The notes below the pieces were generated by a model. The model was not told where the DNA came from. It saw only the letters and a program-made list of their open reading frames with translations, and did no database searches. From the NCBI GenBank assembly GCA_028279755.1, contig JANQNB010000013.1:21344-85343 (forward strand): DNA of 64,000 nt, in the 5' to 3' direction. Of this stretch, positions 54,063 through 61,886 are shown one piece after another (the first letter of the stretch is position 1; every line of letters begins with the position of its first letter). The stretch is from Candidatus Nanoarchaeia archaeon. GTDB taxonomy: Archaea > Nanobdellota > Nanobdellia > Woesearchaeales > UBA525. The position numbers were made by a program, and so were the translations under genes.

Positions 54063-55575
54063 CCTTCTTCTTCATGACATCCCTGACCGTGTTCCAGAGC
54101 GTATTCTTGAGATAGTGATAGTCGGTCATGGTGACTGCGCGGAACAGGAAGAGGAAGCCTGCGTAGCACAGGCCGGCAATGCCGAGGGTAGCCACTGCCT
54201 TGACGACGAGCGCAGCGCTTGCGAACACCCAGATCTTCAGCGAGAACAGGATAGCAAGCATGGCACAGCCTGCGAGTATGGTAGCGAGCCAGCGTCCCCA
54301 GGGCAGGACCTTGCCAAGGTGCTTGGTGACAGCGAAAGAGGAGAAGACGAAGAGGAATGCATAGGTCAGCAGCGTGCTGCCTGCTGCTGCGAGCATCCCA
54401 AACATGGGAATGAAGACCAGGTTGAGCACCAGGTTGGCGATCGCTGCATACAAGCCGAGGTTCCTGCCGATCTCTGGCTTGCCGATCGCGTTGAGCACGC
54501 TGAGATTGAGCAGCGCGATGAGGAGGAAGAAGACTGCCACGACGAGGATCTGCAATACCTGCGCGCCGGCAGCGTATTCTCCGCCGAAGATCAGTCCGAG
54601 CACGTCGTCAGGGAAAGCGATGAAGGCGAAACCGACCGGGAGCACTGCCATGAACATGAAGGCGTGCACCAGGCGCAATCCACGGGTGAGATCCTTCAGC
54701 CGCTTTCTCGCCCAGAGCTCGCTGATCATCGGGAAGAGGACTGATTCGAACGGCCGGAAGACGTACGTGAGCATCATGACCGTGACGACCGCGACGCTGT
54801 AGATGCCGACTTCTGCCAGGTCGCGGAAATAGGTCAGAACAAGGATGTCAGTGTAGAGGTAGACCATGCTGGCGAGCCCGGCGATCATGATGGCGAAGCC
54901 GTATTTCCAGAGCTTGCGGAACAGTTTCTTATCGTAGTGATACCTGGTCGTCCAGATCTTCTTGCCTTTCGTGCTGATATAGAGGTTGAGGGGTGTGAGC
55001 ACAGCGAACGTGAACAAGTATGCGAGCACCGGCGTGAGCGCGGTCGTGTTCCATTGCAGCAAGAGGATGACAGCGAGGAAGAGAAGCACGTTCTCGAGCA
55101 GTTGGAGGCTGGCGTAGCCGAACATGCGTTGATAGCCTTGGAGGATGAACCGGCCCAGCTCTTTCGGCGCCTTGAAGAAGAAGGCGACAGCGAAGAGGGT
55201 CAGGAGGATGCCTGCGCCAGCGACATGGAAATAATGCGCTGCCAGCCAGTCAGCGAGCGGGATGACGAGCAGGAGGAGGATGACGCCAGTGCAGAGCAGG
55301 AAGAGGAGCACGGTCTTGACTGTGTTGGCAAGCCGTTGCTCGTCGTTCTTGACGAGAAAACCGGTGACATGCTTGACAAGCGCTTCGCCCATGCCCCAGT
55401 GCCGGAAGTAGCCGACCACGCCGAAGAAGGAGAAGATCGCGTAGAACAGTCCGTATTCCACGACTGAGAGGTTGCGCGCCAGCACGATGCGCATGACATA
55501 GCCCAAGGCCGCGGCCAGGCTGGTGAAGAGAAAGGTGAAGATAACCCCTTTGAGCGCTTTCTGGGCGTATGACAT
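54043..55575 (-). CDS. Polysaccharide/oligosaccharide flippase (Wzx, MOP superfamily)
   Basis: 510 residues with about 14 membrane helices. The amphipathic start GVIFTFLFTSLAAALGYVM and MRIVLARNLSVVEYGLF are typical of Wzx proteins. It would flip a lipid-linked glycan across the membrane for use by STT3. ATG 55575 chosen over the upstream in-frame extension; it follows the epimerase gene by 10 bases. Confidence 0.85.
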   Translation of the reverse strand: MSYAQKALKGVIFTFLFTSLAAALGYVMRIVLARNLSVVEYGLFYAIFSFFGVVGYFRHWGMGEALVKHVTGFLVKNDEQRLANTVKTVLLFLLCTGVILLLLVIPLADWLAAHYFHVAGAGILLTLFAVAFFFKAPKELGRFILQGYQRMFGYASLQLLENVLLFLAVILLLQWNTTALTPVLAYLFTFAVLTPLNLYISTKGKKIWTTRYHYDKKLFRKLWKYGFAIMIAGLASMVYLYTDILVLTYFRDLAEVGIYSVAVVTVMMLTYVFRPFESVLFPMISELWARKRLKDLTRGLRLVHAFMFMAVLPVGFAFIAFPDDVLGLIFGGEYAAGAQVLQILVVAVFFLLIALLNLSVLNAIGKPEIGRNLGLYAAIANLVLNLVFIPMFGMLAAAGSTLLTYAFLFVFSSFAVTKHLGKVLPWGRWLATILAGCAMLAILFSLKIWVFASAALVVKAVATLGIAGLCYAGFLFLFRAVTMTDYHYLKNTLWNTVRDVMKKKASGPAS

Positions 55576-55585
55576 GCTGATCAGC

Positions 55586-56527
55586 CTAGTGCTGTTGATA
55601 CCACTCGACGAATGCGCGCAGACCGTCTTCAAGCCCTGTGGTGGGCGCATAGTTGAGTAATTTCTTCGCTTTGGAGATGTCTGCGCAGGTATACGGCACG
55701 TCGCCTTGCTGCATCGGCTCCTCGTTAATGATCGCTTTCTTGCCGGTTGCGCGTTCGATCGTAGCGATGAACGTGTTGAGCGTCACCGGGCTGTCGTTGC
55801 CCAGGTTGAGGATCTCGTACGGCAGGTCGGCGTCGAGGGAAGCGAGAACACCCTGGACAATGTCACCCACATAGGTGTAGTCGCGTGCTGTCGAGCCGTC
55901 GCCATAACGGATGATCGGCTCGCCGTCGAGGATCGCTTTGGTGAACTTGAAGGGCGCCATGTCTGGCCGCCCGCGCGGCCCGTAGACGGTGAAGAAGCGA
56001 AGGCAGGTAACGTGCATGCCGTGGAGCTGGTGGTAGACGTGGCAGAGTTCCTCGCCTGCTTTCTTCGTCGCCGCATATGGGCTGATCGGTGTATCGACCC
56101 TGTCTGCTTCTGAGAACTTGCCGCCGTCGCGGCTGCCGTAGACGCTGCTGCTCGAGCCGAAGATGAATCGCATGACCTTGTGCGTGCGTGCGCATTCGAG
56201 CAGGCAGAGGGTGCCGAGCACGTTGACCTGGTAGTAGAGCTCTGGCTCGCTCAGGCTGGGGCGGACGCCTGCGCGCGCAGCGAGATGGATAACCGCGTCT
56301 GGCGCGAAATCAGCAAAACACTGCTCCATTGCATTCTTGTCACAGATATCGGAGTGTGAGAATGAAAAGTTTTCGTGCTTGAGGATGAGGAGGTTGTTTT
56401 CCTTCTGCTTGACGTCGTAGTAGTCGTTGATGCAGTCGACCCCGAGGACAGTGTCGCCGCGTTTGAGCAGGGCTTCGCAGACATGGCTGCCGATGAATCC
56501 GGCTGCGCCGGTGACAAGCACCTTCAT
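55586..56527 (-). CDS. UDP-glucuronate/UDP-galacturonate epimerase-like SDR
   Basis: 313 residues. GAAGFIGSHV binds NAD, GSSSSVYG and YAATKK hold the catalytic Ser-Tyr-Lys. The segment RAGVRPSL and FTVYGPRGRPDMA are strong hallmarks of UDP-glucuronate 4-epimerases. The gene overlaps the UDP-glucose dehydrogenase stop by 4 bases, which fits: UDP-Glc to UDP-GlcA to UDP-GalA. Confidence 0.85.
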   Translation of the reverse strand: MKVLVTGAAGFIGSHVCEALLKRGDTVLGVDCINDYYDVKQKENNLLILKHENFSFSHSDICDKNAMEQCFADFAPDAVIHLAARAGVRPSLSEPELYYQVNVLGTLCLLECARTHKVMRFIFGSSSSVYGSRDGGKFSEADRVDTPISPYAATKKAGEELCHVYHQLHGMHVTCLRFFTVYGPRGRPDMAPFKFTKAILDGEPIIRYGDGSTARDYTYVGDIVQGVLASLDADLPYEILNLGNDSPVTLNTFIATIERATGKKAIINEEPMQQGDVPYTCADISKAKKLLNYAPTTGLEDGLRAFVEWYQQH

Positions 56528-57855
56528 TTTCTGCCTCGCATGCCCACGCCCTGGTAGGTGAAGCCCAATCGTGAGAGCTCGTCCCTATAGGCCAAGTAGA
56601 TGTTCCTGCCGTCGATGAGGTATTGCTGCTTCATCAAGTCTTTCACGCGTTTCCAGTCCGGGTTGCGGAACTCGTCCCATTCTGTCACCAGGATGAGCAG
56701 GTCTGCTTTGTCCAGCACCTGGTAGGGATTCTTGCCGTAGTGTATCGAGGGGAACTCTTTCTTGAAGTTCTCGTTCGCTTCAGGGTCGAACGCGCTCACT
56801 GTCGCGCCTTGTTCGAGCAGCCATTTCGCGATGATCCGGCTCGGCGCTTCCCTGATGTCGTCGGTCTTCGGCTTGAAGCTCAGGCCCCAGAGCGCGACCT
56901 TCTTGCCCTTGAGCTCGTGCAGCATTTCTTTGATTTTCGGGAAGAGGCTTTTCTTCTGTTCCTCGTTCGCTGTGTGCACTGCTTCGAAGATCGTGGCCGA
57001 GCACTCGGCGTCCTTGATGCTCGAGATGAGTCCTTGCACGTCCTTTGGGAAGCAGCTGCCGCCGTAGCCCACGCCTGCGTGGAGGAATCGCGAGCCTATT
57101 CTCGTGTCCAGGCCCATGCCCCTACTGACTGCTGTGATGTCAGCGCCAACCTTTTCGCAGTACTGGCTCAATTGGTTCATGAAGCTGATTCTCGTCGCCA
57201 GCATGGTGTTGCTCGCGTACTTGATCAGTTCTGCGCTGTTCGTGTCTGTGAAGATGATCGGCCGCGAGGTCCTCGCGACGCTCCGGTAGAGCTTTTCCAT
57301 GACTTTGCGTGCATAGTCGTCCCCGTTTTCGAGGCCGACCACAATCCGGTCTGGGTTGAAGAAGTCGTTGACAGCTGCACCCTCTCTGAGGAATTCCGGG
57401 TTGCTCACCACGTGGAAGAGGAGGTCCTCGTCCCGCTTCTCGAGTTCTTTGGTGATGATCTCCCTGACGCGTGCGGCAGTGCCCACCGGCACGGTGCTCT
57501 TGTCCACAATAATGGTCTCGCGCGCGAGGTGCTGGCCGATGCTCGCAGCGACAGATTCGACGTATTGGAGGTCGACCGTGCCTTCGCCTGTAGCCGGCGT
57601 GCCGACGCAGATGAAGAGGAGATCGCCGAAGTCCACCGCCTTTTTGAGGTCTGTGGTGAAACTGAGGCGTCCTTCTTTGGTGTTGCGCTCGAGCTTCTGC
57701 TGCAGCCCAGGCTCGTAGATCGGGTTAGCACCGCGCTCCAGCAGCGCAATCTTCTTGGTGTCGACATCAGCGCAGAGCACGTCATTGCCCAATTCGGCGA
57801 AGCACACGCCGCTGACCAGGCCGACATAGCCAGTGCCGAAGATCGCTATTTTCAC
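56524..57855 (-). CDS. UDP-glucose 6-dehydrogenase
   Basis: 443 residues. GTGYVGLVSGVCFAE is the NAD loop and GYGGSCFPKDVQ has the catalytic Cys. It oxidises UDP-glucose to UDP-glucuronate with two NAD+. GTG start at 57855; the TATA-like AACTTTTAAAGC complement at 57891-57902 gives a leader of about 15 bases. First gene of a three-gene operon with the epimerase and the flippase. Confidence 0.92.
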   Translation of the reverse strand: MKIAIFGTGYVGLVSGVCFAELGNDVLCADVDTKKIALLERGANPIYEPGLQQKLERNTKEGRLSFTTDLKKAVDFGDLLFICVGTPATGEGTVDLQYVESVAASIGQHLARETIIVDKSTVPVGTAARVREIITKELEKRDEDLLFHVVSNPEFLREGAAVNDFFNPDRIVVGLENGDDYARKVMEKLYRSVARTSRPIIFTDTNSAELIKYASNTMLATRISFMNQLSQYCEKVGADITAVSRGMGLDTRIGSRFLHAGVGYGGSCFPKDVQGLISSIKDAECSATIFEAVHTANEEQKKSLFPKIKEMLHELKGKKVALWGLSFKPKTDDIREAPSRIIAKWLLEQGATVSAFDPEANENFKKEFPSIHYGKNPYQVLDKADLLILVTEWDEFRNPDWKRVKDLMKQQYLIDGRNIYLAYRDELSRLGFTYQGVGMRGRK

Positions 57856-57926
57856 GCTATAACCCCGTTATCGAGGAGCGGAAGGATGAACGCTTTAAAA
57901 GTTTGTGGAACTCCAAACCAGAAGGG

Positions 57927-57940
57927 TTTTAAAATAAAAT
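57927..57940 (+). promoter_or_regulatory. TATA element of the sulfation operon
   Basis: TTTTAAAATAAAAT, 16-29 bases before ATG 57956; leaderless. It diverges from the UDP-glucose dehydrogenase promoter 25 bases away. Confidence 0.5.
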
Positions 57941-57955
57941 ACTCCCCGCAGGGCC

Positions 57956-58759
57956 ATGGAGCTCCAGACTGAGCTGGCTGTCGCGAAGCGGCTGGCCACG
58001 GCTGCGGAACAGGCAATTCTCGAGATCTATCAGGAGGCGGATTTCGGCGTGCAGATGAAGCATGAGGAGGACCGTGAGAGTCCACTCACGAAAGCAGACC
58101 TGGCGGCTGACAAGATCATCACCGCAGGGTTGCGGGAGGCTTTTCCTGATGACGGCTTGCTCACTGAAGAATCCAACGACGACAAGTCGCGCCTGTCGAA
58201 GGATCGCGTCTGGATCGTCGACCCCTTGGACGGCACCAAGGAGTTTGTCAGCAGGAATGGCGAGTTCACAGTGAACATCGGGCTCACGATCAAGGGCGAG
58301 CCGGTGCTCGGCGTCATCGCAGTGCCGGCAAAGGGCCTGCTCTATTCAGCTGTGAAAGGCGCAGGCGCGTCTGTCGAACGCGACGGCAAGGAAGAGCCGA
58401 TCACAGTCTCCACGAATAAGGATCCTAAGCAGATGACGCTTGTCGTGAGCAGAAGCCACCGGACAGCGCAAGACGACGCGTTCAGCGCCAAGGCGGGTTT
58501 CGCCGCGACACAGCCGTCAGGAAGCTCGATGAAAGGCTGCCGTGTCGCTGAAGGCAGCGCTGACGTCTACCTCCGTTCCGGGCCGCAGTGCGAGTGGGAC
58601 GTGTGCGCGATGAACGCCATCATCATTGAAGCAGGGGGTGCGATGACCGGCTTGGACGGCAAACCGCTCGTGTACAATCAGGAGAACACCTTGTTCACTG
58701 GCGGATTCCTGCTCTCCAACAATACGATCCATCAAGAATTACTGAGGTTGATCACATGA
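57956..58759 (+). CDS. cysQ: CysQ-like 3'(2'),5'-bisphosphate nucleotidase (inositol monophosphatase superfamily)
   Basis: 267 residues. LTKADLAAD, EES, DPLDGTKEF (DP-x-DGT) and CEWDVCA are the metal-binding motifs; DGTKEF is typical of CysQ rather than of inositol monophosphatase. It dephosphorylates PAP, the product of sulfotransferases, to AMP and relieves their inhibition. First gene of an overlapping three-gene operon. Confidence 0.85.
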   Translation: MELQTELAVAKRLATAAEQAILEIYQEADFGVQMKHEEDRESPLTKADLAADKIITAGLREAFPDDGLLTEESNDDKSRLSKDRVWIVDPLDGTKEFVSRNGEFTVNIGLTIKGEPVLGVIAVPAKGLLYSAVKGAGASVERDGKEEPITVSTNKDPKQMTLVVSRSHRTAQDDAFSAKAGFAATQPSGSSMKGCRVAEGSADVYLRSGPQCEWDVCAMNAIIIEAGGAMTGLDGKPLVYNQENTLFTGGFLLSNNTIHQELLRLIT

Positions 58760-59670
58760 CGAAACGAGCAGTCTACATCGGACGCTACAGTCCCTTCCAC
58801 AAGGGCCATTACACCATCATGCAGCAGAAAGTCGAGGAAGGCAAGGCCTTGCTCGTGCTCGTGCGGGACACGAACTACGACATCTATCCGGCAGAGATGC
58901 GCAAGCGGATGATCGAAGCAGCGTTCGCCGGCACCAAAGCGGACGTGAAGGTGATGATCATCGACGACATCGAGAGCGTGAACTACGGCCGTGGTGTCGG
59001 TTACGAAGTGAACGAGATCGAGGCGCCGGCTGACATCAAGGTGATCAGCGCGACTGACATCAGGAACCGGATCGAGAACGGAGACGAGTCCTGGCGCGAG
59101 TTCATGCCCAAAGGCGCTGACGCAGTGCTCGAGAAGTACCTGAAGAACAAGGGCGTTGTCGTCTGGCTGACCGGCCTGCCGCGCGCTGGCAAGAAGACGA
59201 TCGCGAACCTGGTGCGCGACAAGCTTGAGCAGCGCGGCGTGCTCGCCGAGCGGCTCGACGGCGGCATCCTGCGCGAGACAGTCTCGAAGGATCTCGATTT
59301 CAGCAAGAAGGATCGCGACACGAACATCGAGCGCGCGACCTACATCGCGAAGCTCTTGTCGCGGAACGGCGCGGTCGTGCTGAGCTCGTTCGTCACCCCG
59401 TTCACCGAAGAGCGGGACAAGATCCGAAAGGCGGTGGATGAGAAGGCGCATTTCATCGAGGTCTTTGTCAAGGCAGACGTGGAGACGTGCAAGCAGCGCG
59501 ACACCACCGGCATGTACAAAGATGCGGCTGCCGGCAAGATCAAGGATTTCACCGGGGTTGACGCGCCGTATGAACCTCCTGAGAAAGCTGAGCTTGTCCT
59601 GGATACTGAGAAGCATGGTCCTGAAGAATGCGCTGACCAGGTCGTGAAATATGTCGAGGCCTTGCTATGA
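58756..59670 (+). CDS. HIGH-type nucleotidyltransferase fused to degenerate APS-kinase-like domain
   Basis: 304 residues. Residues 1-125 form a small nucleotidyltransferase: GRYSPFHKGH (HKGH at 15-18) and ISATDIR at 97-103, resembling NMN adenylyltransferase and cytidylyltransferases. Residues 130-304 look like APS kinase, ending in the family segment FTGVDAPYEPP. The P-loop is GLPRAGKKT (140-148), with Lys where Ser is standard, and DGG (168-170) replaces DGD. Overlaps cysQ and the APS kinase by ATGA. It may replace ATP sulfurylase, with a pseudo-kinase half (inference). Confidence 0.78.
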   Translation: MTKRAVYIGRYSPFHKGHYTIMQQKVEEGKALLVLVRDTNYDIYPAEMRKRMIEAAFAGTKADVKVMIIDDIESVNYGRGVGYEVNEIEAPADIKVISATDIRNRIENGDESWREFMPKGADAVLEKYLKNKGVVVWLTGLPRAGKKTIANLVRDKLEQRGVLAERLDGGILRETVSKDLDFSKKDRDTNIERATYIAKLLSRNGAVVLSSFVTPFTEERDKIRKAVDEKAHFIEVFVKADVETCKQRDTTGMYKDAAAGKIKDFTGVDAPYEPPEKAELVLDTEKHGPEECADQVVKYVEALL

Positions 59671-60245
59671 CCTCGCCGAACGTGCAGTGGCATGAGAGCC
59701 AGATGACGCGTGAAGACCGCGCACGATTGCTCAAGCAGCAGAATAAGGTTGTGTGGTTCACTGGCTTGTCTGGCAGCGGGAAGAGCACACTCGCGCACGC
59801 GCTGGAGAAAGCCTTGCACGACAAGGGCGTGCTGACCTACACGCTCGACGGCGATAATGTGCGCCACGGCCTGAACGCGAATCTTGGTTTTTCTCCGGAA
59901 GATCGCGAGGAGAACATCCGGCGTGTCGGCGAGGTCGCGAAACTGTTCTACGATGCTGGCCTGACTGTGCTGGTCTGTTTCATCAGTCCGTATGCGAAAG
60001 ACCGTGATCGCGTGCGCGAGCTGATCGGCAAGGATTTCATCGAAGTCTTTGTCGACTGTCCGGTCGAGGAGTGTGAGAAACGGGACACCAAGGGCTTGTA
60101 CAAGAAGGCGCGCGCTGGCGAGATCAAGGATTTCACTGGCGTGAATGCGCCGTATGAAGCGCCTGAGAAAGCTGAGCTCGTGCTCAAGAGCGCCGAGCAG
60201 GACGTCGACGCGTGCGTCGCTTCTTTGCTGAAGCTGCTGGCGTAG
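59667..60245 (+). CDS. cysC: Adenylylsulfate (APS) kinase
   Basis: 192 residues. The P-loop GLSGSGKST is at residues 33-41, LDGDNVRHGLN at 60-70, and FISPYAKDRDRVRE and FTGVNAPYEAP are the APS-binding segments; all catalytic features are intact. It phosphorylates APS to PAPS, the donor for sulfotransferases. Its 3' end overlaps the convergent sulfotransferase gene by 62 bases. Confidence 0.93.
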   Translation: MTSPNVQWHESQMTREDRARLLKQQNKVVWFTGLSGSGKSTLAHALEKALHDKGVLTYTLDGDNVRHGLNANLGFSPEDREENIRRVGEVAKLFYDAGLTVLVCFISPYAKDRDRVRELIGKDFIEVFVDCPVEECEKRDTKGLYKKARAGEIKDFTGVNAPYEAPEKAELVLKSAEQDVDACVASLLKLLA

Positions 60246-61146
60246 TATTCTTCCAGGCCAGATCTCTTTTGATCAGCTTTGCTGTCGCTGCAGTGTCTTT
60301 TGCGAACAGCTTGGTGAGCCGTGCTCGTGTTGCTGGTTTCATCGGCGGCGCGTTGCTCGGTTCGACATTCCATTCGTGATGCGCTTTCAGTAGCAGGCGG
60401 TCGACGCCTGCTTTGCGCAGGCCGCGGATGACAAAGCCTGCTTTGCTCTGCTCGACGCGCTGCGCTGTCTTCGCAAGCTTGATCACCGCGTTCCTGAAGC
60501 CGGGCGAGCGTGCCTGCTTCGCGACGTTCGCTGCTTTGCCGAGCGACGGGGGCGCGAAGTTTGGATTGACGCCCAGGAATGTGTAGAGGTCGCGCATGAG
60601 TTTTCTCGGATCCTTCCTGAGATCGTCGAACAGCAAGACTTTGATCTGCTTTTTCGGGAAGAGCTTGAAGTACATGCGGAGGTGCTTGCTGTATTTCGCG
60701 CGTTCGATGTATGCAGGGTAGCGTTTCAAGGCTTCTTCGAAGCTGCAGTCCATGGAATTGTAGAAATACCGGTCCATCTTGTAGAACGAGAAGAGCTGGT
60801 CCGGGTGGTTGCGGAGCATGATGATCAGCTTGGCTTTGGGAAAATGCCGCTTGATTCTTTCTGCTGCTTTCTTGTCGTGGAAATAGCACGTGCTGAACTC
60901 TCCCACGACCTTTGAGAAGTCGATGCCTGCGTCGATGAAGCGCTGCTCGTAGAGCGTCATGCCGCCGTCGTCGTAGGCAGTGTTCTCTGGCTCGTGGATG
61001 CTGTTCTCGGAGGAGAAGAAGTTCAGCTCCTTTGTCGGGTACAGGGAGATGCTGGGGTGTTCTGCCAGGTATTGCGCGACTGAGGTTGTGCCGCATTTCG
61101 GTGCGCCTAATCCGATGAAATCCACGTGAAAGCCCTTCGAGGCCAT
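60184..61146 (-). CDS. PAPS-dependent sulfotransferase
   Basis: 320 residues. IGLGAPKCGTTSV is the 5'-phosphosulfate loop of the Sulfotransfer_1/3 family, followed by the 3'-phosphate region (RNHPDQLFSFY). The C-terminus is very basic (KKRRTRRRPARRS). It would move sulfate from PAPS to a hydroxyl of a surface glycan or lipid. No signal or membrane segment. ATG 61146 is 21-32 bases from the shared TATA element. Confidence 0.88.
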   Translation of the reverse strand: MASKGFHVDFIGLGAPKCGTTSVAQYLAEHPSISLYPTKELNFFSSENSIHEPENTAYDDGGMTLYEQRFIDAGIDFSKVVGEFSTCYFHDKKAAERIKRHFPKAKLIIMLRNHPDQLFSFYKMDRYFYNSMDCSFEEALKRYPAYIERAKYSKHLRMYFKLFPKKQIKVLLFDDLRKDPRKLMRDLYTFLGVNPNFAPPSLGKAANVAKQARSPGFRNAVIKLAKTAQRVEQSKAGFVIRGLRKAGVDRLLLKAHHEWNVEPSNAPPMKPATRARLTKLFAKDTAATAKLIKRDLAWKNTTPAASAKKRRTRRRPARRS

Positions 61147-61166
61147 AGCAGCGTGGGAGAAGGTAA

Positions 61167-61178
61167 GGTTTATAAAGG
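61167..61178. promoter_or_regulatory. Two-way TATA element between 5S rRNA and the sulfotransferase
   Basis: GGTTTATAAAGG on the plus strand and CCTTTATAAACC on the minus strand. It is 14-25 bases from the 5S 5' end and 21-32 from the sulfotransferase ATG; no other TATA candidate is in the gap. Confidence 0.55.
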
Positions 61179-61191
61179 GCTCGTTATTCTC

Positions 61192-61315
61192 GCAGGGTAG
61201 GACGGCCAAAGCGGCGTGGTACTACCCGATCCCATTTCGAACTCGGAAGTCAAGCGCGCCCACGTGCCGTATGGTACTGCGTTTCTGCGCGGGAAGTGCG
61301 GCTCGCTGTCCTGCC
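61192..61315 (+). rRNA. rrf: 5S ribosomal RNA
   Basis: About 124 bases. The universally conserved core with CCCATTTCGAACTCGGAAGTC is present, and the ends pair (GCAGGGTAG with CTGTCCTGC). A T-run (TTTTC-TTT) at 61316-61323 follows as terminator. It stands alone with its own promoter, unlinked to 16S or 23S within the window, as in several archaeal groups. Ends are accurate to a few bases. Confidence 0.92.
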
Positions 61316-61330
61316 TTTTCTTTGCAATGT

Positions 61331-61597
61331 TCACTTGTAGATCTTGTCGTGATGATTATAATCCTTCAATAACACTGTTTTTGTTTCTTCGTCGACAGAG
61401 AACAACAGGATAAAACTCGAATCAACGTGAACCCTTTTCCAGTGCTTCATTGGCGCCCTGAGATTCTTGTAGCGAAGCGGATTCTGCAGGATTTCCTCCG
61501 CCTTCTTCAGAATCATCCTTGCCCGTCGAGGATGCTTTCTTGAGAGCTTCCGCAGCTTCTTGTCCAGCTCGGGCGAGATATCCAGAGAATACATCAT
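61331..61597 (-). CDS. RelE/ParE-type toxin
   Basis: 88 residues. LDISPELDKKLRKLSRKHP and the final segment (ILLFSVDEETKTVLLKDYNHHDKIY with its basic and aromatic residues) fit the RelE fold. RelE toxins cleave mRNA in the ribosome. It overlaps the antitoxin stop by 4 bases (ATGA), the usual order for RelBE-type pairs. Confidence 0.82.
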   Translation of the reverse strand: MMYSLDISPELDKKLRKLSRKHPRRARMILKKAEEILQNPLRYKNLRAPMKHWKRVHVDSSFILLFSVDEETKTVLLKDYNHHDKIYK

Positions 61598-61830
61598 CTG
61601 TAGCGTTTGCGAAGAGCTTCGACAGTGCCAATCTTGATAGGCTTCTGCTTATCAATGCGCAGGGCCTTCTTGACGAATTCAGGACGCAATTGCGGCTCGA
61701 GGATAGCATCTTCGTAGTGCTCTGCCATGAGATTGATCGCAGCAGATTTGTCACGAAGCCCATATTTTGCCTTGAGGATGTTGAGGACCCTGTTTGACTC
61801 TTCACTGATATTGATAATCGCTTGCACCAT
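61594..61830 (-). CDS. Antitoxin of the RelE-type pair (DUF2683-like)
   Basis: 78 residues. A ribbon-helix-helix-like start (VQAIINISEESNRVLNILKAK) for DNA binding and a flexible charged C-terminus for toxin binding. This DUF2683-type protein pairs with RelE toxins in many archaea. First gene of the pair; a palindrome just upstream is the likely operator. Confidence 0.8.
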   Translation of the reverse strand: MVQAIINISEESNRVLNILKAKYGLRDKSAAINLMAEHYEDAILEPQLRPEFVKKALRIDKQKPIKIGTVEALRKRYR

Positions 61831-61848
61831 AGTATCACATGTATATAT

Positions 61849-61875
61849 GGTATTAATACCGAATTAATATATAAG
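61849..61875 (-). promoter_or_regulatory. Operator and TATA element of the toxin-antitoxin pair
   Basis: GGTATTAATACC (61849-61860) is a perfect 12-base palindrome between a TATA-like CTTATATATTAAT (minus strand, about 61863-61875) and the antitoxin ATG at 61830. Suits autoregulation by the antitoxin. Confidence 0.5.
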
Positions 61876-61886
61876 TTTTTCCCTAT

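Noticed and set aside
56623..57972. 449-codon open frame antisense to UDP-glucose dehydrogenase
   Set aside because: Opposes a gene with intact NAD and catalytic Cys motifs; translation is compositionally biased.
61422..61838. 138-codon open frame overlapping the toxin-antitoxin pair in another frame
   Set aside because: Overlaps two well-recognised genes on the same strand; Ser/Arg-rich with no motifs.
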